In this document: one piece after another, positions 46,032-56,729 of the stretch
How positions within the stretch are numbered: position 1 is the stretch's first letter
How the letters are laid out: every line of letters starts with the position of its first letter
Position numbers and translations under genes: made by a program
Notes under the pieces: model-generated
Told to the model about the DNA's origin: nothing
What the model saw: the letters and a program-made list of their open reading frames with translations, nothing else
Databases searched by the model: none
DNA from: Methylomonas sp.
Lineage (GTDB): Bacteria > Pseudomonadota > Gammaproteobacteria > Methylococcales > Methylomonadaceae
Length of the DNA stretch: 59,188 nucleotides
NCBI GenBank assembly: GCA_002928965.1
Contig: PERU01000024.1
Coordinates: forward strand, 1-59,188
Direction: 5' to 3'

Positions 46032-49000
46032 TTAAATATCCCAAAAAGAGTTATCTTCAAAATAAAACAAGTCTTTCTCGGGGGGGGCGATAATCAAATC
46101 AGCCAAGGGTATGGGTTTATGAATGAAATAACCTTGCCCGTAATCAACGCCAATTGCTTTAATGATTTCATTGATTTCATCATTTTCTATATATTCGGCT
46201 ATTGTTTGCAGATTCAAAGAATGCGCAATTTCATTCATGGATTTGACAATGGCAAAATCAGCGGGATTGTTGGCAATATCTTTAACAAAGGCCCCATCAA
46301 TTTTTAAATAGTCAACATCCATATTTTTTAAATAGGCATAGGATGAGTAACCTGAACCAAAATCATCTAATGAAAATTTACATCCATATTGCTTAATGGC
46401 CTTAATAAATTTTTTGGTGAAGGTTAAGTTTTCAGAAGCTATCGTTTCTGTTATTTCGAAAACAATTTTATCCGCTTGAAAAAGACAGGTATCCAATTTT
46501 GTTTGTAGAAAATCTAAAAATTCTTGGCTATTGATAGATTGTCCGGACAGGTTGATAGCAAATCCATCGATAGCATCAAACTGGCTTTTGTTGCTTTCGA
46601 TCCAATCAAACACAGCGTTAATGACCCATATATCAATTTCAGGCATACGTTTACAGCGTTCAACGGCAGGAATAAAATAATCAGCTTGAATAATATTGCC
46701 ATCTTCGTCTTTTATGCCCAATAGAATTTCATAATGCACATGATTTACACTAGTATCAAGCGAAGTAATTTTCTGGCAACGCGTGAATAATCTTTCTTCA
46801 GCAAACACACCATCAATCCGCGACATCCACTCAAACAAGTTGGCTTGGTGTTGTAAATTATCATTATTACCGGTAAACAATTTAACCTGATTAGGCCCTG
46901 ATTGTTCAGCCTCCATACTGGCAGCATCGGCTTGTTGCAATAGCTGTGATAGGTCAAAACTCGTACCTGTAACAGGCACCAACCCCATACTCAGGGTAAT
47001 GGGAAAACATTTTTCATTCCAGGTAAACTGCGAAGAGCCTATGTGTTTAAGCAGATTTCTGGAAAATTCAAATGCGTCATTTGCACTACATTCTTTATAT
47101 AAAACAGCAAATGATTGATCGCCCAGACGGGCCAATATATCGGCAGATTTAATGCGATCCGAAAGTAATGTGGCAATAGTTTTGAGCAGTTGCTTGCTAC
47201 CATCCAGCCCACAGATATTGGTGATTAATCGGAAATCGAGAATTTCTATATGGCATAGCACATGCTGAAAAGCAGTTTCTTTTGAAATTTCGATTTTCAG
47301 CTGTTTAACAAATTCTTCGCGTAGAATCAGATGCGTATCGGCATCATGAATAGCATTAAACTTTATCGTATCATGCATATCCTGTAGCATTAAATTGGAT
47401 GTGCGATCAGTTAAAGGCACATCCATATTGTCTAAAGAAACTGCATAACCTTGTTGAAATAAGCCAATGAAGTTTTGCTTATCCAATTCTATATTTTTTA
47501 GTCCATCTGCCGATAATAATACAAAAACATGTGGCAGCGTTCCTATCCATATTATTTTCATCGACTCAAAATCATCCGAGTCATGTTTTATATTTAGCCA
47601 GTCACCTACTGCAAGTTGTTCTATCATGGCATCCCAATAGCGATGCTCTTCATTTAAAACAGTTTCTTGATCCGGTTTGGGTCGAGGTATTTTAACGGTT
47701 TGAATAGCCTTCCTGACTTTGGGTTGCCCAATACCAATTAAAAGTTCAGTCAATTCCTGTATTACATGCTTGCGCTTTTGCACGGGTGCGCCAACTGCCT
47801 GCAACTGTTCATCAACATAGGTAATAGTCGTCTGGATACTGCTGGCCTGCATCTTTACTATAGAATCTTGTTCATAAAGCCAAAACATTAGATCGTCAAT
47901 TACTTTCAAATAATGTTCTTTAACACCTGCCTGAGTATCCTGATTTAATTCTGCAAAGACCAAAAGGTGCTGCCAACCCGCATCCAGTAATAAAGGGATT
48001 ACTGTTGAGACTGCTTTTCCGGCAATACGCTTGTCTATTTCGCTTTGAATGGTGTGTCTTGCAATTTCGAGTCGTTGCTGCCCTTCATGTACTTTAACGA
48101 TATGTTGTGTTTTGGATTCTATTGGCTTAATGAACTGACTTTTGAAAGCATCCAATTCAGCTTCAATATCAGCAAGCATTTCAGGATTACCGACAGCATC
48201 GTGGGCTATTTTGTGGGTAATATTATTTAGAAATTCACTGATATTGTTTTTATTTAGCAACCTGTTGCTTTTTAATACCTGATCAAAAAAACTGATTTTA
48301 TTCAGTATATTTTTAGCTGGATGGGAATCAGTCGCCAAAAAATCATCCCCAAGCATAGGCAATGCCAACAAGGCTAATTGGATATTTTCAATAAAAGCAG
48401 TTAAATCAGCACTGACAATATGATTATTTAATAAGGTTTCAAAAAACTTATCATAAACCTGTAAAGATTCATTATTGAGTGGCGCCATTAATTTTGCATG
48501 ACCATCTAATGGCTGCAACTGCTCCTGAAGTCGATTTGCCAATCCAGGGCTTTCAGAATGCTGATCGGTAGTTTCAGATGCCTGTTGTAATCGCCGAATC
48601 GCTGCTATGACGTCAGTTTTATCAAACAACTGATGTGTGTCTGTTTTTGGATCAACCCTCTCTGGAGCAACCTTTTTAACATGCTCGAAATCGGTTCCAT
48701 TTAACAAACTCATCAACTTACCGGCAAGGTGTGGAATCGAGACTTGCTTATAGCCCGTATTGTGATTGTGTGGAGCGATTACAGTTTGTAACTCAGAGGT
48801 CGTATCTAAAACGTATTGCTGTTGTTGTTGGTAAGGTGGAGGTGTTGAGAACTGCTTTGATGGTCCGGCAAGGCTACTAATCTTTTTTTCGGCAGATACC
48901 TGCCGGGCAAGAAAGACATCAATTTTGTTATAAAACGCTGGCAAGCTGATATAGAGTGCTTTCCCAAAACAGGTATAAAGCATGTCATTGATTTTATAAT

Positions 49001-49862
49001 CAAAATCCATTTGCAAAATCAGTTCCCTGAAACAATCACATAACACGGCAGGAGAAACCGGATTATTAATATTTAATTTATAATAACCCAATATCCTGCT
49101 TAATTCCCGTGTTAATTTATTAACATTATCATCATAGGTGTTACTTAGCTTTCTAATGACAGTAGATATATGTAACCAATCTTCAAAGGCTTCTTTTTCA
49201 ACCAGCGATAAAGATCTATCAAAACTCGTTAAATCTTCATTTTTCGATTTACTTTCAGAAATAAAGCGTATTTGATCAACAATGGAATGACAAAACTCAC
49301 TGGTTAAGGTGTTATTTTGAATCTTTAAAGTAGTGATCAGATCATCGAGTTCAGAAAGGTTTTCATAACAAACCCTTTTTTGATTTAATGCTCTTGTCTC
49401 ATCGGGAAGAATTTCAAAAAACACTCTGACAAGTTCAGGTAAACACTCAAGTAAAATATGCTTGAAATTTTCCTTGAAAATAATAGTTTGAAATGATTCG
49501 TTGACTGCCGATTCGGCGGCAATAATGACCTCTGGTGGGGTTTTGGATTTTAAGGCATCAAAAACCGAACGCGGCATATTATCAATTAATACCCCTACAC
49601 CATTGGGAGTCAAGTGCATAACCTGGGCATTAACGATGTACTTTTCTTTAACCTGTTCCAAGTCAATTGAAAATTCAATTGTAACGGACTTGGCTATTGG
49701 GATATCGGCTTCTGGACGCGAAAGTTTTAACAACAAACCATGTGTACAAAAATCCAATATGGTGCATTCATATTTTGCATGGGCACCCACAACTAACAGA
49801 GCCTGCAAATGAATTGCATATCTTATGTAACGGCGTTGTTTGTTCTTTTTATTCAATGACAT
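46032..49862 (-). CDS. PilZ-DUF1631-degenerate GGDEF-EAL signalling protein
   Basis: A 1276-residue protein (using ATG 49862; a TTG nine codons upstream is less likely). In order: PilZ (about 8-110), DUF1631 (about 115-700), a GGDEF-like domain in which the motif is LGDQSF at about 913-918, so it should not make c-di-GMP, and an EAL domain (about 1040-1265). The EAL domain keeps the metal and catalytic residues: Glu in YEILLG, Asn in INLSGQS, Glu in FEITET, DD in LDDFGSGYSS, Lys in YLKIDG, Glu in AEYIEN. It is probably an active c-di-GMP phosphodiesterase whose PilZ and GGDEF-like domains regulate it. No partner gene adjoins it. Confidence 0.85.
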   Translation of the reverse strand: MSLNKKNKQRRYIRYAIHLQALLVVGAHAKYECTILDFCTHGLLLKLSRPEADIPIAKSVTIEFSIDLEQVKEKYIVNAQVMHLTPNGVGVLIDNMPRSVFDALKSKTPPEVIIAAESAVNESFQTIIFKENFKHILLECLPELVRVFFEILPDETRALNQKRVCYENLSELDDLITTLKIQNNTLTSEFCHSIVDQIRFISESKSKNEDLTSFDRSLSLVEKEAFEDWLHISTVIRKLSNTYDDNVNKLTRELSRILGYYKLNINNPVSPAVLCDCFRELILQMDFDYKINDMLYTCFGKALYISLPAFYNKIDVFLARQVSAEKKISSLAGPSKQFSTPPPYQQQQQYVLDTTSELQTVIAPHNHNTGYKQVSIPHLAGKLMSLLNGTDFEHVKKVAPERVDPKTDTHQLFDKTDVIAAIRRLQQASETTDQHSESPGLANRLQEQLQPLDGHAKLMAPLNNESLQVYDKFFETLLNNHIVSADLTAFIENIQLALLALPMLGDDFLATDSHPAKNILNKISFFDQVLKSNRLLNKNNISEFLNNITHKIAHDAVGNPEMLADIEAELDAFKSQFIKPIESKTQHIVKVHEGQQRLEIARHTIQSEIDKRIAGKAVSTVIPLLLDAGWQHLLVFAELNQDTQAGVKEHYLKVIDDLMFWLYEQDSIVKMQASSIQTTITYVDEQLQAVGAPVQKRKHVIQELTELLIGIGQPKVRKAIQTVKIPRPKPDQETVLNEEHRYWDAMIEQLAVGDWLNIKHDSDDFESMKIIWIGTLPHVFVLLSADGLKNIELDKQNFIGLFQQGYAVSLDNMDVPLTDRTSNLMLQDMHDTIKFNAIHDADTHLILREEFVKQLKIEISKETAFQHVLCHIEILDFRLITNICGLDGSKQLLKTIATLLSDRIKSADILARLGDQSFAVLYKECSANDAFEFSRNLLKHIGSSQFTWNEKCFPITLSMGLVPVTGTSFDLSQLLQQADAASMEAEQSGPNQVKLFTGNNDNLQHQANLFEWMSRIDGVFAEERLFTRCQKITSLDTSVNHVHYEILLGIKDEDGNIIQADYFIPAVERCKRMPEIDIWVINAVFDWIESNKSQFDAIDGFAINLSGQSINSQEFLDFLQTKLDTCLFQADKIVFEITETIASENLTFTKKFIKAIKQYGCKFSLDDFGSGYSSYAYLKNMDVDYLKIDGAFVKDIANNPADFAIVKSMNEIAHSLNLQTIAEYIENDEINEIIKAIGVDYGQGYFIHKPIPLADLIIAPPEKDLFYFEDNSFWDI

Positions 49863-49889
49863 CCGGCTACAAATCTGATCAAGGCACAA

Positions 49890-50210
49890 GAATTAGAATT
49901 ATCTAATACTTGACTGCTTCAGCAAAATTTTAATTTTTTGGGTCCTAAGGATCATGAAAAATCGAAACTACCCAGGCAATGAAAGTTGGGGTAGGATCAA
50001 TACCAGTCGTGAACCGAAGGTCATGGACTCGCGACTGGCATCGCCGCTGAGATGACTTTCAGATTAAATCCTTCGGCGATTGTGGTCACCATGACTTAAG
50101 TTCTGCTTATTATGAACCAGAATAACAGGTAGCCTTTATTTATGGATTGAGTATTTGCTGATTCAAACTCAACCTGATTTTTGCGACGCCGCAGACCACA
50201 AGCGTCAGTT
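49890..50210. other. Spacer between the EAL and DUF3581 genes, with a repeat
   Basis: No gene seen. It contains a dispersed repeat at 49950-50065 and then AT-rich sequence with no clear terminator. Confidence 0.6.
49950..50065. repeat. Dispersed repeat, uninterrupted copy
   Basis: It matches the halves around miniature element copy C at 24440-24716. Shared words: GATCAT, AAGTTGG, GTAGGA, CCAGTCG, CGACTGGCATCGC, GATGACTTTCAGA. The uninterrupted core reads CGACTGGCATCGC where the other copy reads CGACTAG...CTAGCATCGC. Confidence 0.75.
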
Positions 50211-50933
50211 TCAGCGATTTAACAATTCAGCCAGATAACCGTTTTTTCTTGCCAAATATTCATCTACAAAAGCTTGCATCGGTTCTGGTTCATAAGCGCG
50301 CAGACCACTGACTGCGAGCTTTTTAAACCCTGAACCCACAATTTCACTCCCGCATTTAATCTGGAAATGAAGGTAAGCTGTCGCACGCTTGCCGTTGACT
50401 TCCATGGTCGGTTCCAACGTTTCCAAAGCCGGATTGGTAACATCCAGCTTCAGCATTTTTAAGGTCATGCTTTCGTAAATCACCAAGGGTCGGTCGATAT
50501 TGAACATGACATTTTCCTTTTCCAGCAGCGGCACTAACACGTAGGGAAAATTTTGACCCGAGAAGGCCACATAATCACGAATCAGGGTTTCAATCATGGC
50601 CTTATCGTGACACGACTTTCCGGATCGCTGAATTTGCAGATAGGTTTTGCCTTGATTGTCAGTGACATCGATATGCTCGGCATCCGTATCAGGAAAATTC
50701 AACAGTACGCCATCACCGACCATGCCGGAAAAAATAAAATGCATGTTTTCGCTGAGGCCGTATTTTTCCAATACCAATGAAAACAGTAAATCCCCCGGCA
50801 CACAGAAGCGTTTGGCGTCTACATCGTGCAATGGATTGAAATCATGCGCAATTTCTTTGGCGAAATTGCTGGCTTGAGAGGCCGCTATGCGAATACTGTT
50901 GTCTTGGGTTTCGTAAAATTCTTTTAAAAACAT
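50211..50933 (-). CDS. DUF3581 family protein
   Basis: A 240-residue protein of a family of unknown function with a probable hot-dog-like fold: MFLKEFYETQDNSIRIAASQASNFAKEIAHDFNPLHDVDAKRFCVPGDLL. No signal peptide or membrane segment. ATG 50933 gives the standard N-terminus; the frame continues 12 codons upstream without support. It starts 10 bases after the rhodanese stop codon, in the same operon as the aminotransferase. Confidence 0.85.
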   Translation of the reverse strand: MFLKEFYETQDNSIRIAASQASNFAKEIAHDFNPLHDVDAKRFCVPGDLLFSLVLEKYGLSENMHFIFSGMVGDGVLLNFPDTDAEHIDVTDNQGKTYLQIQRSGKSCHDKAMIETLIRDYVAFSGQNFPYVLVPLLEKENVMFNIDRPLVIYESMTLKMLKLDVTNPALETLEPTMEVNGKRATAYLHFQIKCGSEIVGSGFKKLAVSGLRAYEPEPMQAFVDEYLARKNGYLAELLNR

Positions 50934-50943
50934 AATTATTATT

Positions 50944-51267
50944 TTAATAGCGTGGAACAGTGGGATCACAACTTATGGACCAGGCGTCTATGCCGCCTTT
51001 CAGGTTATAAAGTTGACTAAAACCATATTGCTCTAAAAACAGACATGCTTGCTGGCTCCGCATACCATGGTGACACATCACCACAATATCAAGCTGACTA
51101 TCTAATTCCTGCATGCGTTCAGGAATTTGTCTGAGCGGAATATGCAGGCTGCCTGCAATATGGGCAAAAGCAAACTCATTAGGTTCGCGCACATCCAACA
51201 ACATGAATTTGTCGTCTTTATCCAGTCGTTGTTTCAATTGTTGGACATCGTATTGAATTATGGGCAT
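50944..51267 (-). CDS. Single-domain rhodanese-like sulfurtransferase
   Basis: A 107-residue single rhodanese domain. LLDVREPNEFAFAHIAGSLHIPL near residues 23-45 and the persulfide-carrying Cys C65 in VVMCHHGMRSQQ show an active site. It may pass sulfur to acceptors or to cyanide. It lies between the aminotransferase (whose 3' end it overlaps by 10 bases) and the DUF3581 gene. Confidence 0.9.
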   Translation of the reverse strand: MPIIQYDVQQLKQRLDKDDKFMLLDVREPNEFAFAHIAGSLHIPLRQIPERMQELDSQLDIVVMCHHGMRSQQACLFLEQYGFSQLYNLKGGIDAWSISCDPTVPRY

Positions 51268-52421
51268 AAAAATCGTTCCAGTCGGTTTAAAGCGGCAGCC
51301 ATTCTATCGATTGAGGACGTATATGCAAATCGAATATGTTGTTCGGCTCGGTAATCACCAAAATCTCTACCCGGTGTGACGGCCACACCTTCCTGCTCCA
51401 GCAGCCTTCGACAAAACTCAAAACTGTTGTCGGTAAACTGGCTGCAATCAGCGTAAATGTAAAATGCGCCTTCCGGTTTGCAGGCAATTTTAAACCCTAA
51501 CCTTATTAAGTTTACATACAGAAAATCTCTGCGGGCTTTAAATTCCAAACGCCGTCTTTCCAATTCGGCCATATTTTCAGTGCCAAAGGCAGCTAATGCC
51601 GCATATTGCGAATGCGTAGGCGTAGAAATAAAAATGTTTTGTGCCAGCTTCTCAGCGGCTTCAACAAAATGTTCAGGCACCACCAACCAGCCCACGCGCC
51701 AACCGGTCATGCCAAAATACTTGGAAAAACTATTGATAACAAATGCCTCATCACTGTATGCCAAGGCACTTACAGCCGGCTGATCGTAAATCAAGCCATG
51801 ATAAATTTCGTCCGAATAAAAACAGCCGTTCAATTGTTGCACCTGATCAATCGCCTGCTTTAGAGCTGCGCCAGCAAGCAGTGTTCCTGTCGGATTGGAC
51901 GGTGACGCCACTAATACGCCTTTACTGGATTCACGCCAGTTTTGTGAAATCAGCTCAGCAGTCAGTTGATATTGAGTTTCAGCATCCACATTCACAAAAT
52001 GTGTATGCCCATCAAACAATCTGACAAAGTTATCATTGCAAGGGTAGCAAGGGTCAGCCATCATCACCTGTTCGCCAGGATTCAGACTGATTCCAAACGC
52101 CAATAAAAACGCACCGGACGCACCGGGAGTGATAAAAACCCTTGCAGGATCGAGTTGAACCCCATATTGCTGCTGATAATGTTCGGCAAGACAACGACGC
52201 AGTTCTGGCAAACCTGCAGCTGCAGTGTATTTGACTTCCCCGGTTTTTAATAATGCCCGTCCCGCATCGATCACCGCTTGCGGCGTTGGAAAGTCCGGCT
52301 CGCCAATTTCCATGTGAATAATATCCCGACCTTCCGCTTCCAATTGCTTGGCACGCTGTAATAATTCCATGACATAGAATGCGGACATACCCCGCATTCT
52401 ATCTGCGACTTGCTGCTTCAT
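51258..52421 (-). CDS. Class I/II PLP-dependent aminotransferase
   Basis: A 387-residue PLP enzyme. The PLP Lys lies in SFSKYFGMTGWRVGW; GEPDFPTPQAVIDAGR and SPSNPTGTLL are conserved class I/II motifs. It resembles aspartate or alanine aminotransferases of the AspC/AlaA group, but the substrates cannot be fixed. First gene of the aminotransferase-rhodanese-DUF3581 operon. The divergent dksA gene lies 113 bases away. Confidence 0.88.
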   Translation of the reverse strand: MKQQVADRMRGMSAFYVMELLQRAKQLEAEGRDIIHMEIGEPDFPTPQAVIDAGRALLKTGEVKYTAAAGLPELRRCLAEHYQQQYGVQLDPARVFITPGASGAFLLAFGISLNPGEQVMMADPCYPCNDNFVRLFDGHTHFVNVDAETQYQLTAELISQNWRESSKGVLVASPSNPTGTLLAGAALKQAIDQVQQLNGCFYSDEIYHGLIYDQPAVSALAYSDEAFVINSFSKYFGMTGWRVGWLVVPEHFVEAAEKLAQNIFISTPTHSQYAALAAFGTENMAELERRRLEFKARRDFLYVNLIRLGFKIACKPEGAFYIYADCSQFTDNSFEFCRRLLEQEGVAVTPGRDFGDYRAEQHIRFAYTSSIDRMAAALNRLERFLCP

Positions 52422-52533
52422 TTTGAGTTTACCGGTTAACTATTGCGCCGGCATCATAACAAACTTCTTGCTTGCTACCGGCCATTCTGATAAAAAGCCC
52501 CGATTTTTTTAAAAGATAGCCAGGAGTCAATGG

Positions 52534-52956
52534 ATGAATAGTTCCGCGTCAGAATTTACCTTCAAACCCTACGTTGAGAAAGAAGGTGAAGAATACATGA
52601 ACGAGGCCCAGTTAGAGCACTTCACCAATATCCTGAACAAGTGGAAATCAGAATTAATGGAAGAAGTAGATCGGACTGTGCACCATATGCAGGATGATGC
52701 TGCCAACTTTCCCGACCCTAACGACAGGGCCACGCAGGAATCTGAATTCAGTTTGGAACTGCGCACACGGGATCGGGAACGCAAATTGATCAAGAAAATC
52801 GAAGAATCGATCAAAAATATCGAAGCCGGCGATTACGGTTACTGCGAAACCTGCGGTGTTGAAATTGGTATCCGTCGTTTGGAAGCGCGTCCTACCGCCA
52901 CTTTATGTATCGATTGCAAAACCCTGGATGAAATCCGGGAAAAACAAATGGGTTAA
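52534..52956 (+). CDS. dksA: RNA polymerase-binding transcription factor DksA
   Basis: A 140-residue protein. Coiled-coil tips with D54/D55 ([19 protein letters not shown]) and a zinc finger C104/C107/C125/C128 ([18 protein letters not shown]) match DksA. It binds the RNA polymerase secondary channel and works with ppGpp. AGGAG precedes the ATG. The stop codon is followed at once by gluQ, as is often seen for dksA-gluQ pairs. Confidence 0.95.
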   Translation: MNSSASEFTFKPYVEKEGEEYMNEAQLEHFTNILNKWKSELMEEVDRTVHHMQDDAANFPDPNDRATQESEFSLELRTRDRERKLIKKIEESIKNIEAGDYGYCETCGVEIGIRRLEARPTATLCIDCKTLDEIREKQMG

Positions 52957-52958
52957 CC

Positions 52959-53849
52959 CTGTCGCAACCCACCTCTTCCTATGTTGGCCGGTTCGCACCC
53001 TCGCCCACCGGTCCACTGCATCTTGGCTCACTGTTCACTGCGCTAGCCAGTTATCTGGACGCTAGAAGTCACTCAGGCCTTTGGCTGTTACGCATCGACG
53101 ATCTTGACATACCGCGTAACGTGTCAGGCGCTCGCGAAAGCATCTTACGATGTCTGGAACGCTTTGGTTTACTGTGGGACAGAGACGTTTTTATACAAAG
53201 CCAACAACTACCCAAGTATGAGTCTGCTTTAGCATACTTATTGGATAAGCAATGGCTGTATGGTTGCCGTTGTAGCCGTAAAAGCCTCGAAAAATCCGCA
53301 ATATATCCAGGTTACTGTCGAAACGCACAGTTAAAAATTGACTCATCGACCGCTCTACGCCTTAAAACCCAGCATGTGCATATCGAGTTTGATGATGTTT
53401 TAAACGGCATTATCAAGCATCAGATAGCCAACCAAGATGGTGATTTTATTGTCCGCCGCCGGGATCAAATTATCGCCTACCAGTTTGCGGTGGTAGTGGA
53501 CGATTTCCAGCAGGGTGTCACCCATGTGGTTCGAGGCGCTGATCTTTTGGATTCCACACCCAAGCAGATTTACTTGCAGCAATTGCTTGGCTATCCAACG
53601 CCCAGTTACATGCATTTACCCATTGTTGTTGACCAACAGGGCGCCAAATTGAGCAAGCAAACCTTGGCTGCTCCGGTTAATGATACAAATCCAGCCCGTA
53701 CGCTATTTCTTGTTTTACAACTTTTGCAGCAAAACCCACCCGCCGAACTTGTCCATGTGGACACTCAAACCCTGCTTGATTGGGCGATTGCTCATTGGCA
53801 ACCGCTGGCATTAAAAAAAGTGCGTGCAATTCCGTCCCCTATTCACTAA
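52959..53849 (+). CDS. gluQ: Glutamyl-Q tRNA(Asp) synthetase
   Basis: A 296-residue protein that charges glutamate onto queuosine in tRNA(Asp). The conserved region starts at [19 protein letters not shown], whose HLGS is the HIGH motif. The KMSKS equivalent is KLSKQ, and zinc ligands are in [13 protein letters not shown]...YPGYC. No ATG, GTG or TTG lies in frame between the upstream stop (52929) and this region; CTG at 52959, two bases after the dksA stop, is the only plausible near-cognate start and gives a normal N-terminal length. Starting later at ATG 53121 would remove the HIGH motif. Confidence 0.85.
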   Translation: MSQPTSSYVGRFAPSPTGPLHLGSLFTALASYLDARSHSGLWLLRIDDLDIPRNVSGARESILRCLERFGLLWDRDVFIQSQQLPKYESALAYLLDKQWLYGCRCSRKSLEKSAIYPGYCRNAQLKIDSSTALRLKTQHVHIEFDDVLNGIIKHQIANQDGDFIVRRRDQIIAYQFAVVVDDFQQGVTHVVRGADLLDSTPKQIYLQQLLGYPTPSYMHLPIVVDQQGAKLSKQTLAAPVNDTNPARTLFLVLQLLQQNPPAELVHVDTQTLLDWAIAHWQPLALKKVRAIPSPIH

Positions 53850-53890
53850 GTTATCGTTCAAAAAGCCGGACAAAGACCCAAGGACTCACC

Positions 53891-55834
53891 ATGTCAGAAC
53901 ACCACATTTATCCAGTCAAACCCGAAATTGCAGCCCATGCTCATATCACAACCGAGCGGTATCAGGCACTTTATCAACAGTCGGAAGCCGATCCAGAGGC
54001 TTTTTGGGCAGAGCAAGCCAGTCACTTTCTGAGTTGGACACAACCCTGGCAGCAAGTCATGCGCTGCGACTTTCCCAAAGGCGATATTCATTGGTTCATC
54101 GGCGGCAAACTGAATGTGAGCGTCAATTGCCTGGACCGTCACCTCGATAGTCGTGGCGATCAAGTAGCCATTATTTGGGAAGGTGACGACCCCAAAGATC
54201 ACAGCACACTTACCTATCGGGAACTACATCGACAAGTCTGTAAATTCGCCAATGTCCTGAAAGCCTACGGGGTTAAAAAAGGTGACCGGGTGTGTATTTA
54301 TCTGCCGATGATCAGTGAAGCTGCGGTTGTGATTTTGGCTTGTTCGCGCATTGGTGCGGTGCATTCCATCGTATTTGGCGGCTTTTCTGCCGATGCCCTG
54401 CGCGACCGGATACTGGATGCCGACTGCAGAGTGTTGATCTGCGCAGATGAAAGTTATCGCGGCGGCAAAATCGTTCCTGCAAAAATCAATGCCGACAAAG
54501 CTGCCGCACAATGTCCTGATCTGCAAACCATCATCGTCATCAAACACACCGGCCATGACATCCCCTGGCATGACCAACGCGATGTCTGCTATGAAACGGC
54601 CATGCAGGCTGCCTCAGAGAATTGCCTGCCAGAAATGATGGATGCGGAAGATCCATTATTTATCCTGTATACCTCGGGCTCCACCGGCAAACCCAAAGGC
54701 ATTCTACACACTACCGGCGGCTATTTGCTGTTCGCCGCCATGACTCATAAATACGTGTTCGACTATCAGGAAGGCGATATTTACTGGTGCACGGCAGACA
54801 TTGGCTGGATCACCGGCCATTCTTACGTGTTGTACGGGCCTTTATGTAACGGGGCGACCACACTGATGTTCGAAGGTGTGCCCACCTACCCTGCCGCCGA
54901 CCGGTTTTGGCAAGTTGTCGATAAACATCAGGTCAACATTTTTTACACGGCGCCAACTGCCATTCGAGCGCTGATGGCCCAAGGCGATGAGTACGTCACT
55001 CGCACCGAACGCACCAGCCTGCGCATCTTAGGCAGCGTTGGCGAGCCGATTAACCCGGAAGCATGGGAATGGTATTACCATGTGGTCGGCAGCGCGTGTT
55101 GCCCCATTGTTGACACATGGTGGCAAACTGAAACCGGCGGCATCTTGATTACCCCCTTGCCCGGGGCTACAGACTTAAAACCCGGCTCAGCCACCCTGCC
55201 GTTTTTTGGCATCCAGCCTGGGATTGTCGATAATGAGGGCCAATTGCTGGACGGCGATGCGGAAGGCAATCTGGTCTTGCTGCATAGCTGGCCGGGTCAG
55301 GCGAGATCCATTTATGGTGATCACGAACGTTTCATAGAGACTTATTTCAAGAAATTTCCCGGCTATTATTTTGCCGGTGATGGCGCCCACCGTGATACGG
55401 ACGGTTATTACTGGATCACTGGCCGCGTGGATGATGTCATCAATGTTTCCGGTCATCGGCTGGGCACTGCGGAAATCGAAAGTGCTCTGGTTCTGCATCA
55501 GGATGTGGCGGAAGCTGCGGTGGTGGGATACCCGCATCCCATCAAAGGCCAGGGAATTTATGCCTACGTTACCCTGAATGTGGGCGTACAACCTAGCGAT
55601 GCATTGAAAAAACAATTGAAGGAACTGGTCAAAGAAGAGATCAGCGCCATAGCACTGCCGGATTTCATTCAATGGGCACCAGGATTACCTAAAACCCGCT
55701 CCGGTAAAATCATGCGGCGAATTCTGCGCAAAATTGCTGCCAATGACATCAGCAATCTCGGTGATACCTCGACATTGGCAGACCCGGCAGTAGTAGACGA
55801 TTTACTGGCGCAACGCGCCGGCAATCACTCTTAG
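53891..55834 (+). CDS. acs: Acetyl-coenzyme A synthetase
   Basis: A 647-residue AMP-forming ligase making acetyl-CoA from acetate. The P-loop is [19 protein letters not shown] binds AMP, and the catalytic Lys lies in [15 protein letters not shown] near residue 610, the usual acetylation site. Length is typical (about 650). The start at 53891 gives [13 protein letters not shown]; the frame extends upstream over gluQ. A DMT transporter gene begins one base after its stop. Confidence 0.95.
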   Translation: MSEHHIYPVKPEIAAHAHITTERYQALYQQSEADPEAFWAEQASHFLSWTQPWQQVMRCDFPKGDIHWFIGGKLNVSVNCLDRHLDSRGDQVAIIWEGDDPKDHSTLTYRELHRQVCKFANVLKAYGVKKGDRVCIYLPMISEAAVVILACSRIGAVHSIVFGGFSADALRDRILDADCRVLICADESYRGGKIVPAKINADKAAAQCPDLQTIIVIKHTGHDIPWHDQRDVCYETAMQAASENCLPEMMDAEDPLFILYTSGSTGKPKGILHTTGGYLLFAAMTHKYVFDYQEGDIYWCTADIGWITGHSYVLYGPLCNGATTLMFEGVPTYPAADRFWQVVDKHQVNIFYTAPTAIRALMAQGDEYVTRTERTSLRILGSVGEPINPEAWEWYYHVVGSACCPIVDTWWQTETGGILITPLPGATDLKPGSATLPFFGIQPGIVDNEGQLLDGDAEGNLVLLHSWPGQARSIYGDHERFIETYFKKFPGYYFAGDGAHRDTDGYYWITGRVDDVINVSGHRLGTAEIESALVLHQDVAEAAVVGYPHPIKGQGIYAYVTLNVGVQPSDALKKQLKELVKEEISAIALPDFIQWAPGLPKTRSGKIMRRILRKIAANDISNLGDTSTLADPAVVDDLLAQRAGNHS

Positions 55835-55835
55835 C

Positions 55836-56729
55836 ATGCGTCTAGTTTTAGCCTTTGTGGGCGTGGTGCTGATCTGGACCACCACGCCGCTGGGCATTAA
55901 ATGGAGTTCGGTTGGCGTTAGTTTCATTTTCGGCGTCACCGCACGCATGTCGATAGGCTTGTTCTGCCTGTTGATTATGATGCTGCTGACGCGTACCCGT
56001 TTACGGCTGGACAAAGCCGCACTGATTACTTACGTTGCCGTATCGATACAAGTCTATGCCAGCATGCTGTTAACCTACTGGGGCGCACAATTTATCCCAT
56101 CGGGCTGGCTTTCGGTCATTTTTGGATTAAGCCCATTCATGACAGCGTTCATGGCCGCGGCAGTGCTTAAGGAACAAAGCCTGGGAATCGGTAAAATCTT
56201 ATCCTACCTGATAGGCGTAACCGGTTTGGCCGTGATGTTCAGCTCAGCATTTGACCTTGACTTACAAGCCGCTGTCGGCATGGTGACTATATTGGTTGCC
56301 ACCTTTTTACATGCGATCAGCGCTATCTGGGTGAAAAAAATCCATGCCCAACTCCCCGCCATGGCACAAATCACCGGCGGTTTACTGCTATCCCTACCGT
56401 TGTACTTTGTGACATGGTATTGGCTGGATCAGGCCCAGTTGCCTGACATGCCCACCGAACAAACCATCTGGGCGATTCTGTATCTTGGGTTGATTGCCAC
56501 GCCAATCGGTTTTGCCTTGTATTACTACGTGTTGGCCCGCTTACCCGCCACTAACGTCGCCATGATCAATCTGATGACACCGGTGTTATCGTTAATATTG
56601 GGCTATTTCGCCAACCAGGAAGCTTTGACAACAAAGGTTTTGGTCGGAACTGGCTTGATCATGCTGGCATTGGGACTGCACAGTTGGCTGGAGCGCCGCC
56701 AGTCGGCCAATCTGCAACAATCCGATTAA
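55836..56729 (+). CDS. DMT superfamily transporter (EamA)
   Basis: A 297-residue inner-membrane protein with ten hydrophobic segments in two EamA repeats (first ends near 140, second from 153), e.g. LVLAFVGVVLIWTTTPLGIKW and LYLGLIATPIGFALYYYVLARLP. It probably exports a small metabolite such as an amino acid; the substrate is unknown. It is two bases from acs and should share its transcript. Confidence 0.88.
   Translation: MRLVLAFVGVVLIWTTTPLGIKWSSVGVSFIFGVTARMSIGLFCLLIMMLLTRTRLRLDKAALITYVAVSIQVYASMLLTYWGAQFIPSGWLSVIFGLSPFMTAFMAAAVLKEQSLGIGKILSYLIGVTGLAVMFSSAFDLDLQAAVGMVTILVATFLHAISAIWVKKIHAQLPAMAQITGGLLLSLPLYFVTWYWLDQAQLPDMPTEQTIWAILYLGLIATPIGFALYYYVLARLPATNVAMINLMTPVLSLILGYFANQEALTTKVLVGTGLIMLALGLHSWLERRQSANLQQSD

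Noticed and set aside
53121-53849. gluQ starting at the first ATG (53121)
   Set aside because: This would remove the HIGH motif and the first 54 residues, which are conserved and in frame.
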